From Novosphingobium album (ex Hu et al. 2023) (GTDB lineage: Bacteria > Pseudomonadota > Alphaproteobacteria > Sphingomonadales > Sphingomonadaceae), in contig NZ_JALHLE010000031.1 of NCBI RefSeq assembly GCF_022832385.1, forward strand, positions 1 to 55,017: a stretch of DNA of 55,017 nt. The letters run 5' to 3'. The notes under the pieces are model-generated. The model was not told the DNA's origin. It did not search any database and saw only the letters and a program-made list of their open reading frames with translations. Made by a program: the position numbers and the translations under genes. Within the stretch, counting starts at the first letter, position 1. Each line of letters starts with the position of its first letter. This document shows positions 1 through 7,888 of the stretch, piece after piece.

Positions 1-509
1 CGCCCGAGCCCTCCGCCCCGCCGCCGCCCGCACCGGCGCCGAAGCCTGTGGAAGCGGCGCCACAACCGTCGCTGACCGCAGCTTTTGCTGATCTGGGCAA
101 GCCGACGATGCAGGCCGCTCCTGCCTCGGGCGCGGTGGACATCCGCAAGATCGAACCGGCGCGCCCCGAACCGAAGCCCGAGCCCAAGGTCGAGGAAAAG
201 CCCAAGCCGAAGAAGCCCGCACCGCCCGCGCATCCCAGCCGCATCTGGGTGCAGATCGGCGTCGGGCGCGACAAGAAGGCGATTGCCTTCGACTGGCGGC
301 GCTATACCCGGCAGGAGCCCGCGCTGTTCAAGGGGCGCAAGGCCTATATCAGCGAGATGGGCCGCACCAACCGCATTCTGGCCGGGCCTTTCGAAACGCA
401 GAAGGCCGCCAATGAATTCATCGCCGATCTCAAGAAGGCCGGCTTCGATGGCGTGCTGCCGTGGACGAGCCCGGCAGGGCAGGTGGTCGACGTCCTTCCG
501 GTCAACTGA
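1..509 (+). CDS. SPOR-domain protein, C-terminal part (5' end outside window)
   Basis: The reading frame is open from the first base (codons begin at base 3), so this is the 3' end of a gene that starts before the window. The GTG at 48 is internal to the frame and not a convincing start. The visible part begins with a long Pro/Ala/Lys/Glu-rich linker containing PKPEPKVEEKPKPKK, typical of a periplasmic spacer. It ends in a domain of about 80 residues (SRIWVQIGVG...GPFETQKAANEFIADLKKAGFDG) that matches the SPOR fold. SPOR domains bind denuded septal peptidoglycan, so a cell-division or envelope role is likely. The missing N-terminus would show whether it carries a membrane anchor, TPR repeats or an enzyme domain. 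Confidence 0.8.
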   Translation, partial: PEPSAPPPPAPAPKPVEAAPQPSLTAAFADLGKPTMQAAPASGAVDIRKIEPARPEPKPEPKVEEKPKPKKPAPPAHPSRIWVQIGVGRDKKAIAFDWRRYTRQEPALFKGRKAYISEMGRTNRILAGPFETQKAANEFIADLKKAGFDGVLPWTSPAGQVVDVLPVN

Positions 510-523
510 TTGCGGCTTTGCCC

Positions 524-549
524 GATCGGGCCGGAATTCCGGCCCGATC
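524..549. terminator. Perfect 26-bp palindrome after the SPOR gene
   Basis: GATCGGGCCGGAA and its exact complement meet around a central GAATTC, 15 bases after the SPOR stop codon. It can fold into a GC-rich hairpin and may end transcription of the SPOR gene. No T-run follows, so an intrinsic terminator is only a guess. Confidence 0.4.
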
Positions 550-691
550 CGCAGCATCTGTTAATACGCGGTTAGCCTTATCCACACGCTGTAAACAGAC
601 TTGTGCAGTTTTGCGCAGGTGATCGCGTCTGCCGGATTGTACTCGACCGCCGATGCAAAGCATCCATGCGCCTGAAGCACACGGAGGGCTT

Positions 692-1213
692 GTGTCGGAA
701 TTTATGAGGACGGTTCAGGACGATATCGATCGTGATGATGATGAGGCCGCTCCGGTGGAAATGCTCGCTTCGCTGTTCGAGGCGCGGGACTGGCCTTTCG
801 AATATTCCAGCGAGGATGAAATCTCGGCGGAAGTGAAGGGGGCCTGGGCGACCTACCAGTTCCAGGCGGTCTGGCGCGCGGAGGACCGGGTGCTGCAGCT
901 CCTGTGCCTGCCCGACATCCGCATCACCGATGGCAAGCGCGCGGCGATGTACGAAGCGCTGGCGATGATCAACGAGCAGGTCTGGCTGGGCCACTTCGAC
1001 GTCTGGTCGAACGGCGGCGTGGTGCTCTATCGCCACGGGCTGATGCTGGGCGAGGACGGGCTTCTCGGGCCGGGGCAGGCGCAGATGGTGGTTGAGGCGG
1101 CGATCGAGGAATGCGACCGCTTCTATCCGGTCTTCCAGTTCATCCTCTGGGGTGACAAGACCCCGGCCGAAGCACTGGCAGCAGCGCTGGTGGACGCGGC
1201 CGGAGAAGCCTGA
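692..1213 (+). CDS. YbjN-like domain protein
   Basis: The protein has about 173 residues and no signal peptide. It has the YbjN / type III secretion chaperone-like fold pattern: an acidic N-terminus, then alternating hydrophobic strands (WATYQFQAVW, RVLQLLCLPDI) and a C-terminal helix with ECDRFYPVFQFILW. This family is frequent beside proC in sphingomonads and has no firm biochemical role; YbjN homologues elsewhere are linked to stress and motility regulation. I chose GTG 692 because GGAGGG lies three bases upstream. ATG 653 (13 residues longer) and ATG 704 are alternatives in the same frame. proC follows 61 bases downstream on the same strand, so co-transcription is likely. Confidence 0.7.
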   Translation: MSEFMRTVQDDIDRDDDEAAPVEMLASLFEARDWPFEYSSEDEISAEVKGAWATYQFQAVWRAEDRVLQLLCLPDIRITDGKRAAMYEALAMINEQVWLGHFDVWSNGGVVLYRHGLMLGEDGLLGPGQAQMVVEAAIEECDRFYPVFQFILWGDKTPAEALAAALVDAAGEA

Positions 1214-1274
1214 CGGGGCTGTCGGGCCCCCGGGGCTCTTGGCAGTATGCGCACGCTCGCCTAAGCGGGCGCAC

Positions 1275-2081
1275 ATGGACCGCTTTCAGAACATTCTCCT
1301 CGTCGGCTGCGGCAACATGGCCGGCGCCATGCTCACCGGATGGCTGGCGGGCGGCATTCCCGCCTCGCGCTTCACTGTCGTCGATCCGCATCGCAGCGAG
1401 GTCCCCGCAGGTGTGACGCTGCGCAGCGACCTGCCCGATGGCCGCTTCGACGCGATCATGCTGGGGGTAAAGCCGCAGGGTCTGGACGACGTGGCGCCAG
1501 TGCTTGCTGCCATGGCCGGGCGCGAAACGGTGCTGTTCTCGATCCTTGCGGGGGTGGAGTTCGACAGCCTGGCCGCGCGTTTCCCGGATGCGGGGGCGCT
1601 CGTGCGCATCATGCCAAACCTAGCCGCGGCGATCGGCAAGTCGCCCATCGCACTCGATGCGCGCGGGCTGGACGAAGTGGGGCGGGCTTCCGTCACCGCC
1701 CTGATGGCGCATCTTGGCACGCCGGAATGGCTGGCGGACGAATCCCTGTTCGACGCCGTCACCGCGCTGGCGGGCTGCGGTCCGGCCTTTGTCTACCGCT
1801 TCATTGACTCACTTGCGGCAGGTGCCGTGGCGCTGGGGCTCGACGAAGGGCAGTCGCAGCGGCTGGCGCTGGCGATGGTCGAAGGTGCGGCGCAGCTGGC
1901 TGCTTCGTCGGAATTCTCGCCCGGCGAGCTGGCGGACAAGGTGGCCAGCCCGGGCGGTTCGACCCGCGCAGGCATGAACGTGCTTGATCGCGGTCAGGCG
2001 CTGGCGCGAATCATCGCCGAGGCCATGGCCGCGTCGCGCGATCGCAACGCCGAGATGGCGGCCGAAGCGCGCAAAGCCTGA
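1275..2081 (+). CDS. proC: Pyrroline-5-carboxylate reductase
   Basis: This enzyme catalyses the last step of proline synthesis, reducing 1-pyrroline-5-carboxylate to L-proline with NAD(P)H in the cytoplasm. The 268 residues match the family length. The N-terminal Rossmann strand carries the dinucleotide-binding glycines (LLVGCGNMAGAML). The C-terminal dimerisation domain holds the family signature with ALAGCGPAFVYRF and VASPGGSTRAGM. Start ATG 1275 puts the Rossmann motif nine residues in; the frame extends further upstream but runs into YbjN coding sequence. proB lies about 4.7 kb downstream, so two proline genes share this region without being in one operon. Confidence 0.95.
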   Translation: MDRFQNILLVGCGNMAGAMLTGWLAGGIPASRFTVVDPHRSEVPAGVTLRSDLPDGRFDAIMLGVKPQGLDDVAPVLAAMAGRETVLFSILAGVEFDSLAARFPDAGALVRIMPNLAAAIGKSPIALDARGLDEVGRASVTALMAHLGTPEWLADESLFDAVTALAGCGPAFVYRFIDSLAAGAVALGLDEGQSQRLALAMVEGAAQLAASSEFSPGELADKVASPGGSTRAGMNVLDRGQALARIIAEAMAASRDRNAEMAAEARKA

Positions 2082-2228
2082 TCGCCGCACGGCAAACCTG
2101 ACAGAACTTGTACAATTTGTCACAATTCGCCGGCGCCGGTTTTTCTTGAATCTTTAGGATTGCGGCCCGATATTGCATGCGTGCGGGGACCGCGTTGTGC
2201 GGAAGGCCCCCGCGAAAGGGAGTTTGAA

Positions 2229-2969
2229 ATGGCGAATTGGAACGACCCCCAGCCCCGTCAGGGCTTCGGTGCGTCGCCCAGCCTGGACGGACGTGCGGCT
2301 GGCCGTGCCACTTATGACATGGGGCTTCGTCGGCACATGCTGTCGATCTACAACTACATGGCCTCGGGCGTGCTGCTTTCGGGCGTGGTCGCGCTGCTCT
2401 TTGCAAATTCCGGCATGGCCATGCAGATGGTCACCTCGCCGCTGCGCTGGCTGGTGATGCTGGCCCCGCTCGGGTTCGTCTTCGCGATCAGCGGTGGTGC
2501 CAACCGGTTCCAGGAATCGACGCTCAAGATGCTCTACTGGGGCTTCTGCGTGGTCATGGGCCTCTCGCTCTCGACCATCTTCCTGGTCTTCACCGCCAGC
2601 TCGATTGCGACGACCTTCTTCGCGACGGCTGCCGCCTTCGCCGGCCTCAGCCTCTATGGCTACACCACGAAGAAGGACCTGTCGGGCTTCGGCACGTTCC
2701 TGATCATGGGTGTCGTCGGCATTCTCGTTGCGATGCTGATCAACCTGTTTGTCGGCTCGACCGTGCTGCAGCTGGTGATCTCGGTTCTGGGCGTGCTGAT
2801 CTTCGCGGGTCTCACTGCCTACGATACGCAGATGCTCAAGAACCAGTACTACCACCTGCGCGGCACCGAGTTCGTCGGCAAGGCGGTGGTTCTCGGCGCG
2901 CTCAGCCTCTATCTGGACTTCATCAACATGTTCCAGTTCCTGCTGAGCTTCCTCGGCAACCGCAACTGA
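2229..2969 (+). CDS. Bax inhibitor-1 / YccA family membrane protein
   Basis: The product is an integral inner-membrane protein of 246 residues. It has a hydrophilic N-terminus of about 35 residues followed by roughly seven hydrophobic segments. The family hallmarks are clear: NYMASGVLLSGVVALLF near the first membrane helix, and a C-terminal AYDTQMLKNQYY followed by ALSLYLDFINMFQFLL. Family members (YccA, BsYetJ) act as modulators of membrane proteolysis or pH-gated Ca2+ leak channels; the exact role here is unknown. A GGGAG-type ribosome site sits seven to nine bases before the ATG. A strong intrinsic terminator follows at 3035. Confidence 0.92.
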   Translation: MANWNDPQPRQGFGASPSLDGRAAGRATYDMGLRRHMLSIYNYMASGVLLSGVVALLFANSGMAMQMVTSPLRWLVMLAPLGFVFAISGGANRFQESTLKMLYWGFCVVMGLSLSTIFLVFTASSIATTFFATAAAFAGLSLYGYTTKKDLSGFGTFLIMGVVGILVAMLINLFVGSTVLQLVISVLGVLIFAGLTAYDTQMLKNQYYHLRGTEFVGKAVVLGALSLYLDFINMFQFLLSFLGNRN

Positions 2970-3034
2970 GCAGAAACAGGCCCGGATCGCGCCGTTTGGC
3001 GCGGTAATCCACAGCCTCGACTCGACTGATAGGG

Positions 3035-3071
3035 ATGCCCGGTGCGTTTCGTCGCACCGGGCATTTTCTTT
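3035..3071 (+). terminator. Intrinsic terminator
   Basis: A perfect 12-bp stem (ATGCCCGGTGCG and its complement) with a 6-base loop is followed directly by TTTCTTTG. It lies 65 bases after the Bax-inhibitor-1 gene. Confidence 0.85.
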
Positions 3072-3101
3072 GACCGGCGCTATCGCTAGATATCGTGATG
3101 C

Positions 3102-3869
3102 GTGATGGAGTGTGATTGGGTGGATTACCGCAAGTTCAAAGACCTTGGCCGCAGGCTGCCGCTTCTGGCGGGTTCGGCGATCGTTCTGACGGTCGCAGCA
3201 CTTTCGGGCTGCGCCGCCCCGCCACCGCCTCCGCCGCCTCCTCCGCCGCCCGTCGCGGTCGTTCCGCCAATGCCGGTGCCGCCCATGGGCGCGCCGCTGG
3301 AGATGACCATTCCGCCGCATGATGCCGATGGCAGTCGGCACACGGTCAACAGCGGCATTTCCACGTCGCAGGCGGTGTGGAACCTGCGTTCCGCCTACAA
3401 CGTCGCCGCGCTCAATTGCGTCGAGGCGGAATACGCGCCGATCCTCGCAGGCTACAAGCGCTTCCTGGGCGTCTATGCCAAATCGCTGGCGGCCGCGAAC
3501 CGGGAGATCGACGCCAGTTTCCGTACTCAGCACAAGGGCCGTGCGGCCATCGTGGCGCGGGAATCCTATCAGACCCAGGTCTACAACTTCTTTGCCCTGC
3601 CGCCGGTCGACGCCGAGTTCTGCAAGGCGGCGATGGAACTGACCACCGAGCTCGAAACTGTCGATGCGGGCCAGTTCAACACCTATTCCTTCGTCGGCCT
3701 TGCCAAGATGGAAGCCCCGTTCAAGGCCTTTTTCGACAGCTATGAGAAGTACAAGGCGGATCTGGCCGCGTGGCAGGCCCGCTATGGCGGCGGGCTGATC
3801 ACCGTGCGTCCGGATTTCGACCAGCAGGCCAGCCAGCAGGCGGCCCATTCGCCGACGTACGCGCAATAA
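3102..3869 (+). CDS. Proline-rich lipoprotein of unknown function
   Basis: About 255 residues. The N-terminus has charged residues, a hydrophobic core (LLAGSAIVLTVAAL) and the lipobox LSGC, so signal peptidase II processing and lipid attachment at that Cys are expected. A run of about eleven prolines follows, then PVAVVPPMPVPPMG, probably a spacer across the periplasm. The remaining 190 residues form a mostly helical domain with scattered Trp, Tyr and Cys that I do not recognise as a named family. ATG 3102 and the next ATG codon are equivalent choices. An intrinsic terminator follows the stop. Confidence 0.75.
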   Translation: MMECDWVDYRKFKDLGRRLPLLAGSAIVLTVAALSGCAAPPPPPPPPPPPVAVVPPMPVPPMGAPLEMTIPPHDADGSRHTVNSGISTSQAVWNLRSAYNVAALNCVEAEYAPILAGYKRFLGVYAKSLAAANREIDASFRTQHKGRAAIVARESYQTQVYNFFALPPVDAEFCKAAMELTTELETVDAGQFNTYSFVGLAKMEAPFKAFFDSYEKYKADLAAWQARYGGGLITVRPDFDQQASQQAAHSPTYAQ

Positions 3870-3880
3870 TCGTCCGGCGG

Positions 3881-3914
3881 GCGCCGCGCGGAATCTTTCA
3901 CGCGGCGCATTTTT
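3881..3914 (+). terminator. Intrinsic terminator
   Basis: An 8-bp GC stem (GCGCCGCG / CGCGGCGC) with a 12-base loop is followed by A and five Ts. It sits just after the proline-rich lipoprotein gene. Confidence 0.8.
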
Positions 3915-3991
3915 GCTCTTTCATGGCGAAGATGTCTTCGCTAAGGGGGCGCCTCCCGGGCGTCGAGCGGCGTGTCGGGCAATACCGGAAC

Positions 3992-4067
<76 letters not shown>

Positions 4068-4155
4068 GGTATTGATACTCTTGCTGACCGGCCGCACATT
4101 GCTGCGGCCGTTCGCGTTTTAGACTGGTGCGCCTTCGGCATCCGCCAAAGGCTTG

Positions 4156-4236
4156 CGGCACCAGCCCACGCCCCCACCCGGCCTCCCATCCATGGTACAC
4201 TCGTGGGAGGCCGGGTGGGGGCGTGGGCTGGTGCCG
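4156..4236. repeat. 33-bp perfect inverted repeat between tRNA-Ala and obgE
   Basis: The arms 4156-4188 and 4204-4236 are exact reverse complements over 33 bases, separated by 15 bases (4189-4203). Each arm is C-rich or G-rich (CACGCCCCCACCCGGCC) and resembles the palindromic elements at the window's right end. There is no T-run, so it is more likely an intergenic palindromic repeat than a terminator. Confidence 0.85.
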
Positions 4237-4296
4237 TTTCCGGCGGTCAAGTATCGCCACACTCGACAGCTTCGCAATTCCGCCGGATAAGACATT

Positions 4297-5352
4297 ATGC
4301 ATTTTCTCGACCAGGCCAAAATCTACATTCGCTCCGGCGCGGGCGGGCCGGGTGCGGTATCGTTCCGGCGAGAAAAGTATGTCGAGTACGGCGGCCCCGA
4401 CGGCGGCAATGGCGGCAAGGGCGCGGACATCATTTTCGAGGCGGTGGCTGGCCTCAACACCCTGATCGACTTCCGCTATACCCAGCACTTCAAGGCCCCG
4501 CGCGGCGGCCACGGCATGGGCAAGAACCGCAATGGCGCGGCGGGCAAGGATCTTGTCATCAAGGTTCCCGTCGGCACCCAGATCATCTCGGACGAGGACG
4601 ACGAGACCGTGCTGGCCGACCTGACCGAGGCGGGCCAGCGCGTCACGCTGCTCGAAGGCGGCATGGGCGGGCGCGGCAATGCCAGCTACAAGACCAGCAC
4701 TAACCGTGCCCCGCGCCAGCACCAGCCGGGCATTCCGGCGGAGGAAATGTGGGTCTGGCTGCGGCTGAAGCTGCTGGCGGACGTCGGCCTTGTCGGCATG
4801 CCCAACGCGGGCAAGTCCACTTTCATCAACAAGCTCTCGAACACCAAGGCCAAGGTGGGCGCCTATGCCTTCACCACGCTGCGCCCGCAGCTCGGCGTCG
4901 TGCACCACAAGAACCGCGAATTCGTGCTGGCCGACATCCCCGGCCTGATCGAGGGCGCGGCCGACGGCGCGGGCATCGGCGACCGCTTCCTCGGTCACAT
5001 CGAGCGATGCCGCGTGCTCGTCCACCTCATCGACATTTCCAGCACCGACCCGGTCGAGGCGATGCAGGTCGTCGAGGAAGAGCTGGAAGCCTATGGCGGC
5101 GGCCTGGAAGACAAGCCGCGCCTTGTCGCGCTCAACAAGATCGACCTCGTCGACGACGAACTCGCGGCGGCCTATGCCAGGGAACTGCTCAAGGCTGGTG
5201 CCGACGAAGTGTTCCCGATCTCCGGCGCGACCGGCAAGGGCATGTCGAAGCTGCTCGACGCGGTGATCGAATACCTCCCCGCCGCGACCGTGACCGAACG
5301 CCCCGAAGGCGAGCAGGAAGAAGCCGACGAGAAGCCCTGGTCGCCGCTTTGA
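4297..5352 (+). CDS. obgE: GTPase Obg/CgtA
   Basis: Obg is an essential GTPase that binds the 50S ribosomal subunit and is involved in its assembly. The protein has 351 residues. Residues 1-158 form the glycine-rich Obg domain with many type-II helix repeats (SGAGGPGAVSFRREKYVEYG, GGMGGRGNASY). The G domain follows: G1 GMPNAGKS at 167-174, G3 DIPGLIEGA near 213 and G4 NKID near 281, with a short acidic tail. Start ATG 4297 aligns with the usual MHFLDQAKIY. In many alphaproteobacteria obgE is directly followed by proB; here a UrcA gene and another small gene on the opposite strand sit between them. Confidence 0.97.
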   Translation: MHFLDQAKIYIRSGAGGPGAVSFRREKYVEYGGPDGGNGGKGADIIFEAVAGLNTLIDFRYTQHFKAPRGGHGMGKNRNGAAGKDLVIKVPVGTQIISDEDDETVLADLTEAGQRVTLLEGGMGGRGNASYKTSTNRAPRQHQPGIPAEEMWVWLRLKLLADVGLVGMPNAGKSTFINKLSNTKAKVGAYAFTTLRPQLGVVHHKNREFVLADIPGLIEGAADGAGIGDRFLGHIERCRVLVHLIDISSTDPVEAMQVVEEELEAYGGGLEDKPRLVALNKIDLVDDELAAAYARELLKAGADEVFPISGATGKGMSKLLDAVIEYLPAATVTERPEGEQEEADEKPWSPL

Positions 5353-5458
5353 GGCGGTCGTTTCGCTGAGCTGTTGCCCGCCGGGCGATCCGCGCGCAGC
5401 ATCCCGCGGGATTCCCGCCCGATATTGCTGACCGGTCGAGCGGGAGTGTTTCCAGCCC

Positions 5459-5785
5459 TTATTGCTCGATGATCACACTTCGCTTCGGCGTGTGCGCATT
5501 GGCCAGCGCCAGCTCGCGCCCCGTATCGGCGGTTTGGCGTGCTTCGCTGACGCAACGGTACCAATCGTTGAACCCCTTGGGGCCGGGCATTCCCAGTTTG
5601 CCGCAGACCTTGGAGACGGCGTCTTGCAGGCGGCGGTTGAGCACGGCCACCTGGCTGGCTTTCTGCAAATCCAGGTCGGTGTATTTGACCACCGCCGTGC
5701 GTTGAATGCGCGACATGGCCTGGGTCGGAGCGAGTCCGGCGAAGGCCGTGATCGCCGCGAGCAGGATTATTGCTGGCTTGATCAT
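5459..5785 (-). CDS. UrcA family secreted protein
   Basis: This is a small exported protein of 108 residues. A signal peptide is visible (IKPAIILLAAITAFAGLAPTQA), followed by the UrcA pattern of sphingomonads and caulobacters: V-x-Y-x-D-L-D-L followed by L-x-x-R-L, then two conserved cysteines in VSKVCG and WYRCVSEAR that probably form a disulfide. The function of the family is unknown. The ATG at 5785 is preferred because GGGAGAG lies just upstream; a longer start at 5800 lacks a ribosome site. It is convergent with obgE. Confidence 0.8.
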   Translation of the reverse strand: MIKPAIILLAAITAFAGLAPTQAMSRIQRTAVVKYTDLDLQKASQVAVLNRRLQDAVSKVCGKLGMPGPKGFNDWYRCVSEARQTADTGRELALANAHTPKRSVIIEQ

Positions 5786-5880
5786 GTTCGGCTCTCCCAT
5801 TGATTTTCACGCCGGGGCAGGTTTCGGGAGCCGAGGGCGAATGGCGGGGAGCCATTCCCGGGCGGCCGGTTTCAGCCATG

Positions 5881-5914
5881 GCGTTTCAGGTGCCTTATTA
5901 GGCACCTGAAACGC
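5881..5914. repeat. 15-bp perfect inverted repeat upstream of the UrcA gene
   Basis: GCGTTTCAGGTGCCT and its exact complement flank a 4-base loop (TATT). The element is about 95 bases upstream of the UrcA start and about 105 bases after the stop of the next gene on the same strand. It could be a terminator for that gene or an operator for the UrcA gene. No T-run follows on either strand. Confidence 0.6.
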
Positions 5915-6018
5915 TAACTCCGTTCATTGGCGAAGAGTTCCCAAATGGGCAGGCAAGGCCGGGATTGCCCGGCATCGGTAATCCAAGGCCCCCGTCAAAA
6001 GGGGGATTTCCCCTAATT

Positions 6019-6450
6019 CTAGAACGGCAGCGCCGCGCTATCCGGCGCGACCCAGTCCTGCCGGGCCTCGGGGGTGAACAGCCTGTCCCGCGTCCAGTAG
6101 CCCAGCAGCCAGTCCGGATGCCCGTGTGGCGAAGCCATCAGGCTTGCCAGCACGTGATGCAGCGGCGTGTCTGCCGGGTGCGCGTGCAAGTGGTGCGCGG
6201 TGGCCCGCATCGAGGCCAGCGTGATGGTGTGGTGATAGCCGCTGCTGTCGGAGTTCACCGTGCCGGTCGCCTCGTTGAAGCGCGTGATGAGGCCGCGCAT
6301 CGCGTCCGGCGCGGTCAGCTCCGGGCGGTGCCGCGCCAGCCACAGCGCGGCGGCCCAGTGGGCCTCGTGCGTCCATTCCGCCTTGGGCAGGCTGCGCTCG
6401 ATGAAGCGCAGGGCGAGGCGTTCGATTTCGGAATCGGTTGAAAGTGTCAT
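6019..6450 (-). CDS. Conserved-looking hypothetical protein (WTHEAHW motif)
   Basis: A soluble protein of 143 residues with no signal or membrane segment. It is rich in His and Trp, with the phrases EWTHEAHWAAALWLA (about residues 25-39) and SGYHHTITLASM (about 70-81), which read like conserved motifs of an uncharacterised helical family. I cannot assign a function. The start ATG 6450 has a weak AGGA at a reasonable distance. Upstream on the same strand are a terminator-like hairpin and a 28-codon open frame, which could be a leader region. Confidence 0.65.
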   Translation of the reverse strand: MTLSTDSEIERLALRFIERSLPKAEWTHEAHWAAALWLARHRPELTAPDAMRGLITRFNEATGTVNSDSSGYHHTITLASMRATAHHLHAHPADTPLHHVLASLMASPHGHPDWLLGYWTRDRLFTPEARQDWVAPDSAALPF

Positions 6451-6486
6451 GCCTGTTGTCCTGTATGAAAAAGCCCAACCGGCATG

Positions 6487-6512
6487 AAAAACCCCGCCGA
6501 TCGGGCGGGGTT
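6487..6512 (-). terminator. Terminator/attenuator hairpin on the minus strand
   Basis: Read on the minus strand, AACCCCGCC pairs with GGCGGGGTT around a 5-base loop and runs straight into a stretch of Ts. It lies about 40 bases upstream of the WTHEAHW gene start and downstream of the 28-codon frame at 6542-6628, so it either ends a short transcript or attenuates the downstream gene. Confidence 0.75.
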
Positions 6513-6541
6513 GATGAGCCTGTGCTCGAAAAGGGGCCGGG

Positions 6542-6628
6542 TTACCGGGTCCCTGAATCGAACGCGCGCACCGACACCGCCGGGAAGCGACGGGTTTGTT
6601 GCTTGAGGGTGGCGATCTTCGCGTTCAT
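6542..6628 (-). CDS. Possible 28-residue leader peptide or small protein
   Basis: The frame begins ATG AAC GCG AAG ATC GCC ACC and ends with TAA at 6542-6544, giving MNAKIATLKQQTR followed by 15 more residues. An AGGGA lies about six bases before the ATG. Directly downstream is a good intrinsic terminator and then the WTHEAHW gene. There is no run of one regulatory amino acid, so classic attenuation is not obvious; a small basic protein or just a decoy frame within an sRNA are alternatives. Confidence 0.35.
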   Translation of the reverse strand: MNAKIATLKQQTRRFPAVSVRAFDSGTR

Positions 6629-6757
6629 GAGCATTCCCTAACATTCGCAGGGCAATCAGGCAAGCGACTGTGCTCGCTCACCCGGTCCCTCGGCGCGACT
6701 GGCCGCGCAAGCAAGCGCTTCCCCCGGCGCGGGAATTCTCCTAGAGGCTGGCCGCCC

Positions 6758-7888
6758 ATGCCTATCGCTGCTCTCTCCGACCTTGCCGGCAAAGCCGAGT
6801 GTCCGCTCCTTGTGATCAAGGTCGGCTCCGCCCTGCTCGTGGGCAAGGAGGGCGTGCGGCGCGAATGGCTGACGGGGCTTGTCGCTGAGATCGCCGAGGC
6901 GCGGGCGCGCGGGCAGCAGGTGATCGTGGTTTCCTCGGGCGCAATCGCGCTGGGTGCGGCGACGCTGGGGCTGGACAAGGGCGGGCGCGGATCGCTCGCC
7001 GACGCGCAGGCCTGCGCCGCCGTCGGCCAGATCGCGCTGTCGGGTCTTTGGGCCGAATTGCTCGGCAGCCACGGATTTACCGCCGCGCAGATGCTGCTGA
7101 CGCTGGAGGACCTCGAAGACCGGCGCCGCTATCTCAATGTCACCGCCACGCTGACCCGGCTGCTCGATGCGGGCGCGGTGCCGGTAATCAACGAGAACGA
7201 TTCCGTCGCCACACAGGAAATCCGCTTCGGAGACAACGACCGTCTGGCCGCGCGCGTGGCGCAGGCGGCACAGGCGAGCGCGGTGCTGCTGCTCTCCGAC
7301 ATCGATGGTCTCTATGATCGCCACCCGAAGGAACCGGGCGCGCGGATGATCCCGGTGGTCGAAGGGGTGACGGCCGAGGTCAAGGCCATGGCCAGTGCGG
7401 ATTCGAATTCGGGCATGGGCTCGGGCGGCATGATCTCCAAGCTTCAGGCCGCCGAGATCGCCGAACTGGCGGGCATCTGCCTCGTGATCGGCAATGGCCA
7501 GCATGACCGCCCGGTCGCGCGGGTGACGGGCGAGGGCATCGGCACCTTGTTCCTGCCCTGCCGCAAGGCGAGCGCGCGCAAGGCCTGGCTGGGCGGGCGG
7601 CTGCGGCTCAAGGGCAGTCTGGTGGTCGACGCCGGGGCGGCAGCTGCGCTCGAGCGCGGCTCCAGCCTGCTCGCCAAGGGCATCACCGAAGTGGAAGGCG
7701 TGTTCGAGCGCGGCGATCCCGTCGCCATCGTCGATGGCGCGGGGCAGGTTCTGGCGCATGGCCTTTCCGAATACGACGCGGCCGAATGCGCGGCGATTAC
7801 CGGCATGCATTCCAGCGAGCAGGCGGCCGTGCTCGGTTATGCCCCGCGTTCCGCCGTCGTCCACCGCGACCAGATGGTGCTGAAGTGA
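6758..7888 (+). CDS. proB: Glutamate 5-kinase
   Basis: This enzyme catalyses the first committed step of proline synthesis, phosphorylating L-glutamate with ATP. The protein has 376 residues with the usual two domains. The amino-acid-kinase domain contains LLVIKVGSALLV near residue 20, VVSSGAIALGAA, the glutamate-site segment VINENDSVATQEIRFGDND and the GMGSGGMISKLQAA loop. A C-terminal PUA domain starts about residue 280 (GSLVVDAGAAAAL...GISEYDAAECAAI-like). The enzyme is normally feedback-inhibited by proline. Start ATG 6758 places VIKVGSAL at the standard distance. The stop overlaps the start of the next gene (GTGA), so the two are translationally coupled. Confidence 0.96.
   Translation: MPIAALSDLAGKAECPLLVIKVGSALLVGKEGVRREWLTGLVAEIAEARARGQQVIVVSSGAIALGAATLGLDKGGRGSLADAQACAAVGQIALSGLWAELLGSHGFTAAQMLLTLEDLEDRRRYLNVTATLTRLLDAGAVPVINENDSVATQEIRFGDNDRLAARVAQAAQASAVLLLSDIDGLYDRHPKEPGARMIPVVEGVTAEVKAMASADSNSGMGSGGMISKLQAAEIAELAGICLVIGNGQHDRPVARVTGEGIGTLFLPCRKASARKAWLGGRLRLKGSLVVDAGAAAALERGSSLLAKGITEVEGVFERGDPVAIVDGAGQVLAHGLSEYDAAECAAITGMHSSEQAAVLGYAPRSAVVHRDQMVLK

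Noticed and set aside
2154..3866. A 570-codon minus-strand frame across the Bax-inhibitor gene and the lipoprotein gene
   Set aside because: It runs antisense through two supported genes and through the terminator at 3035.
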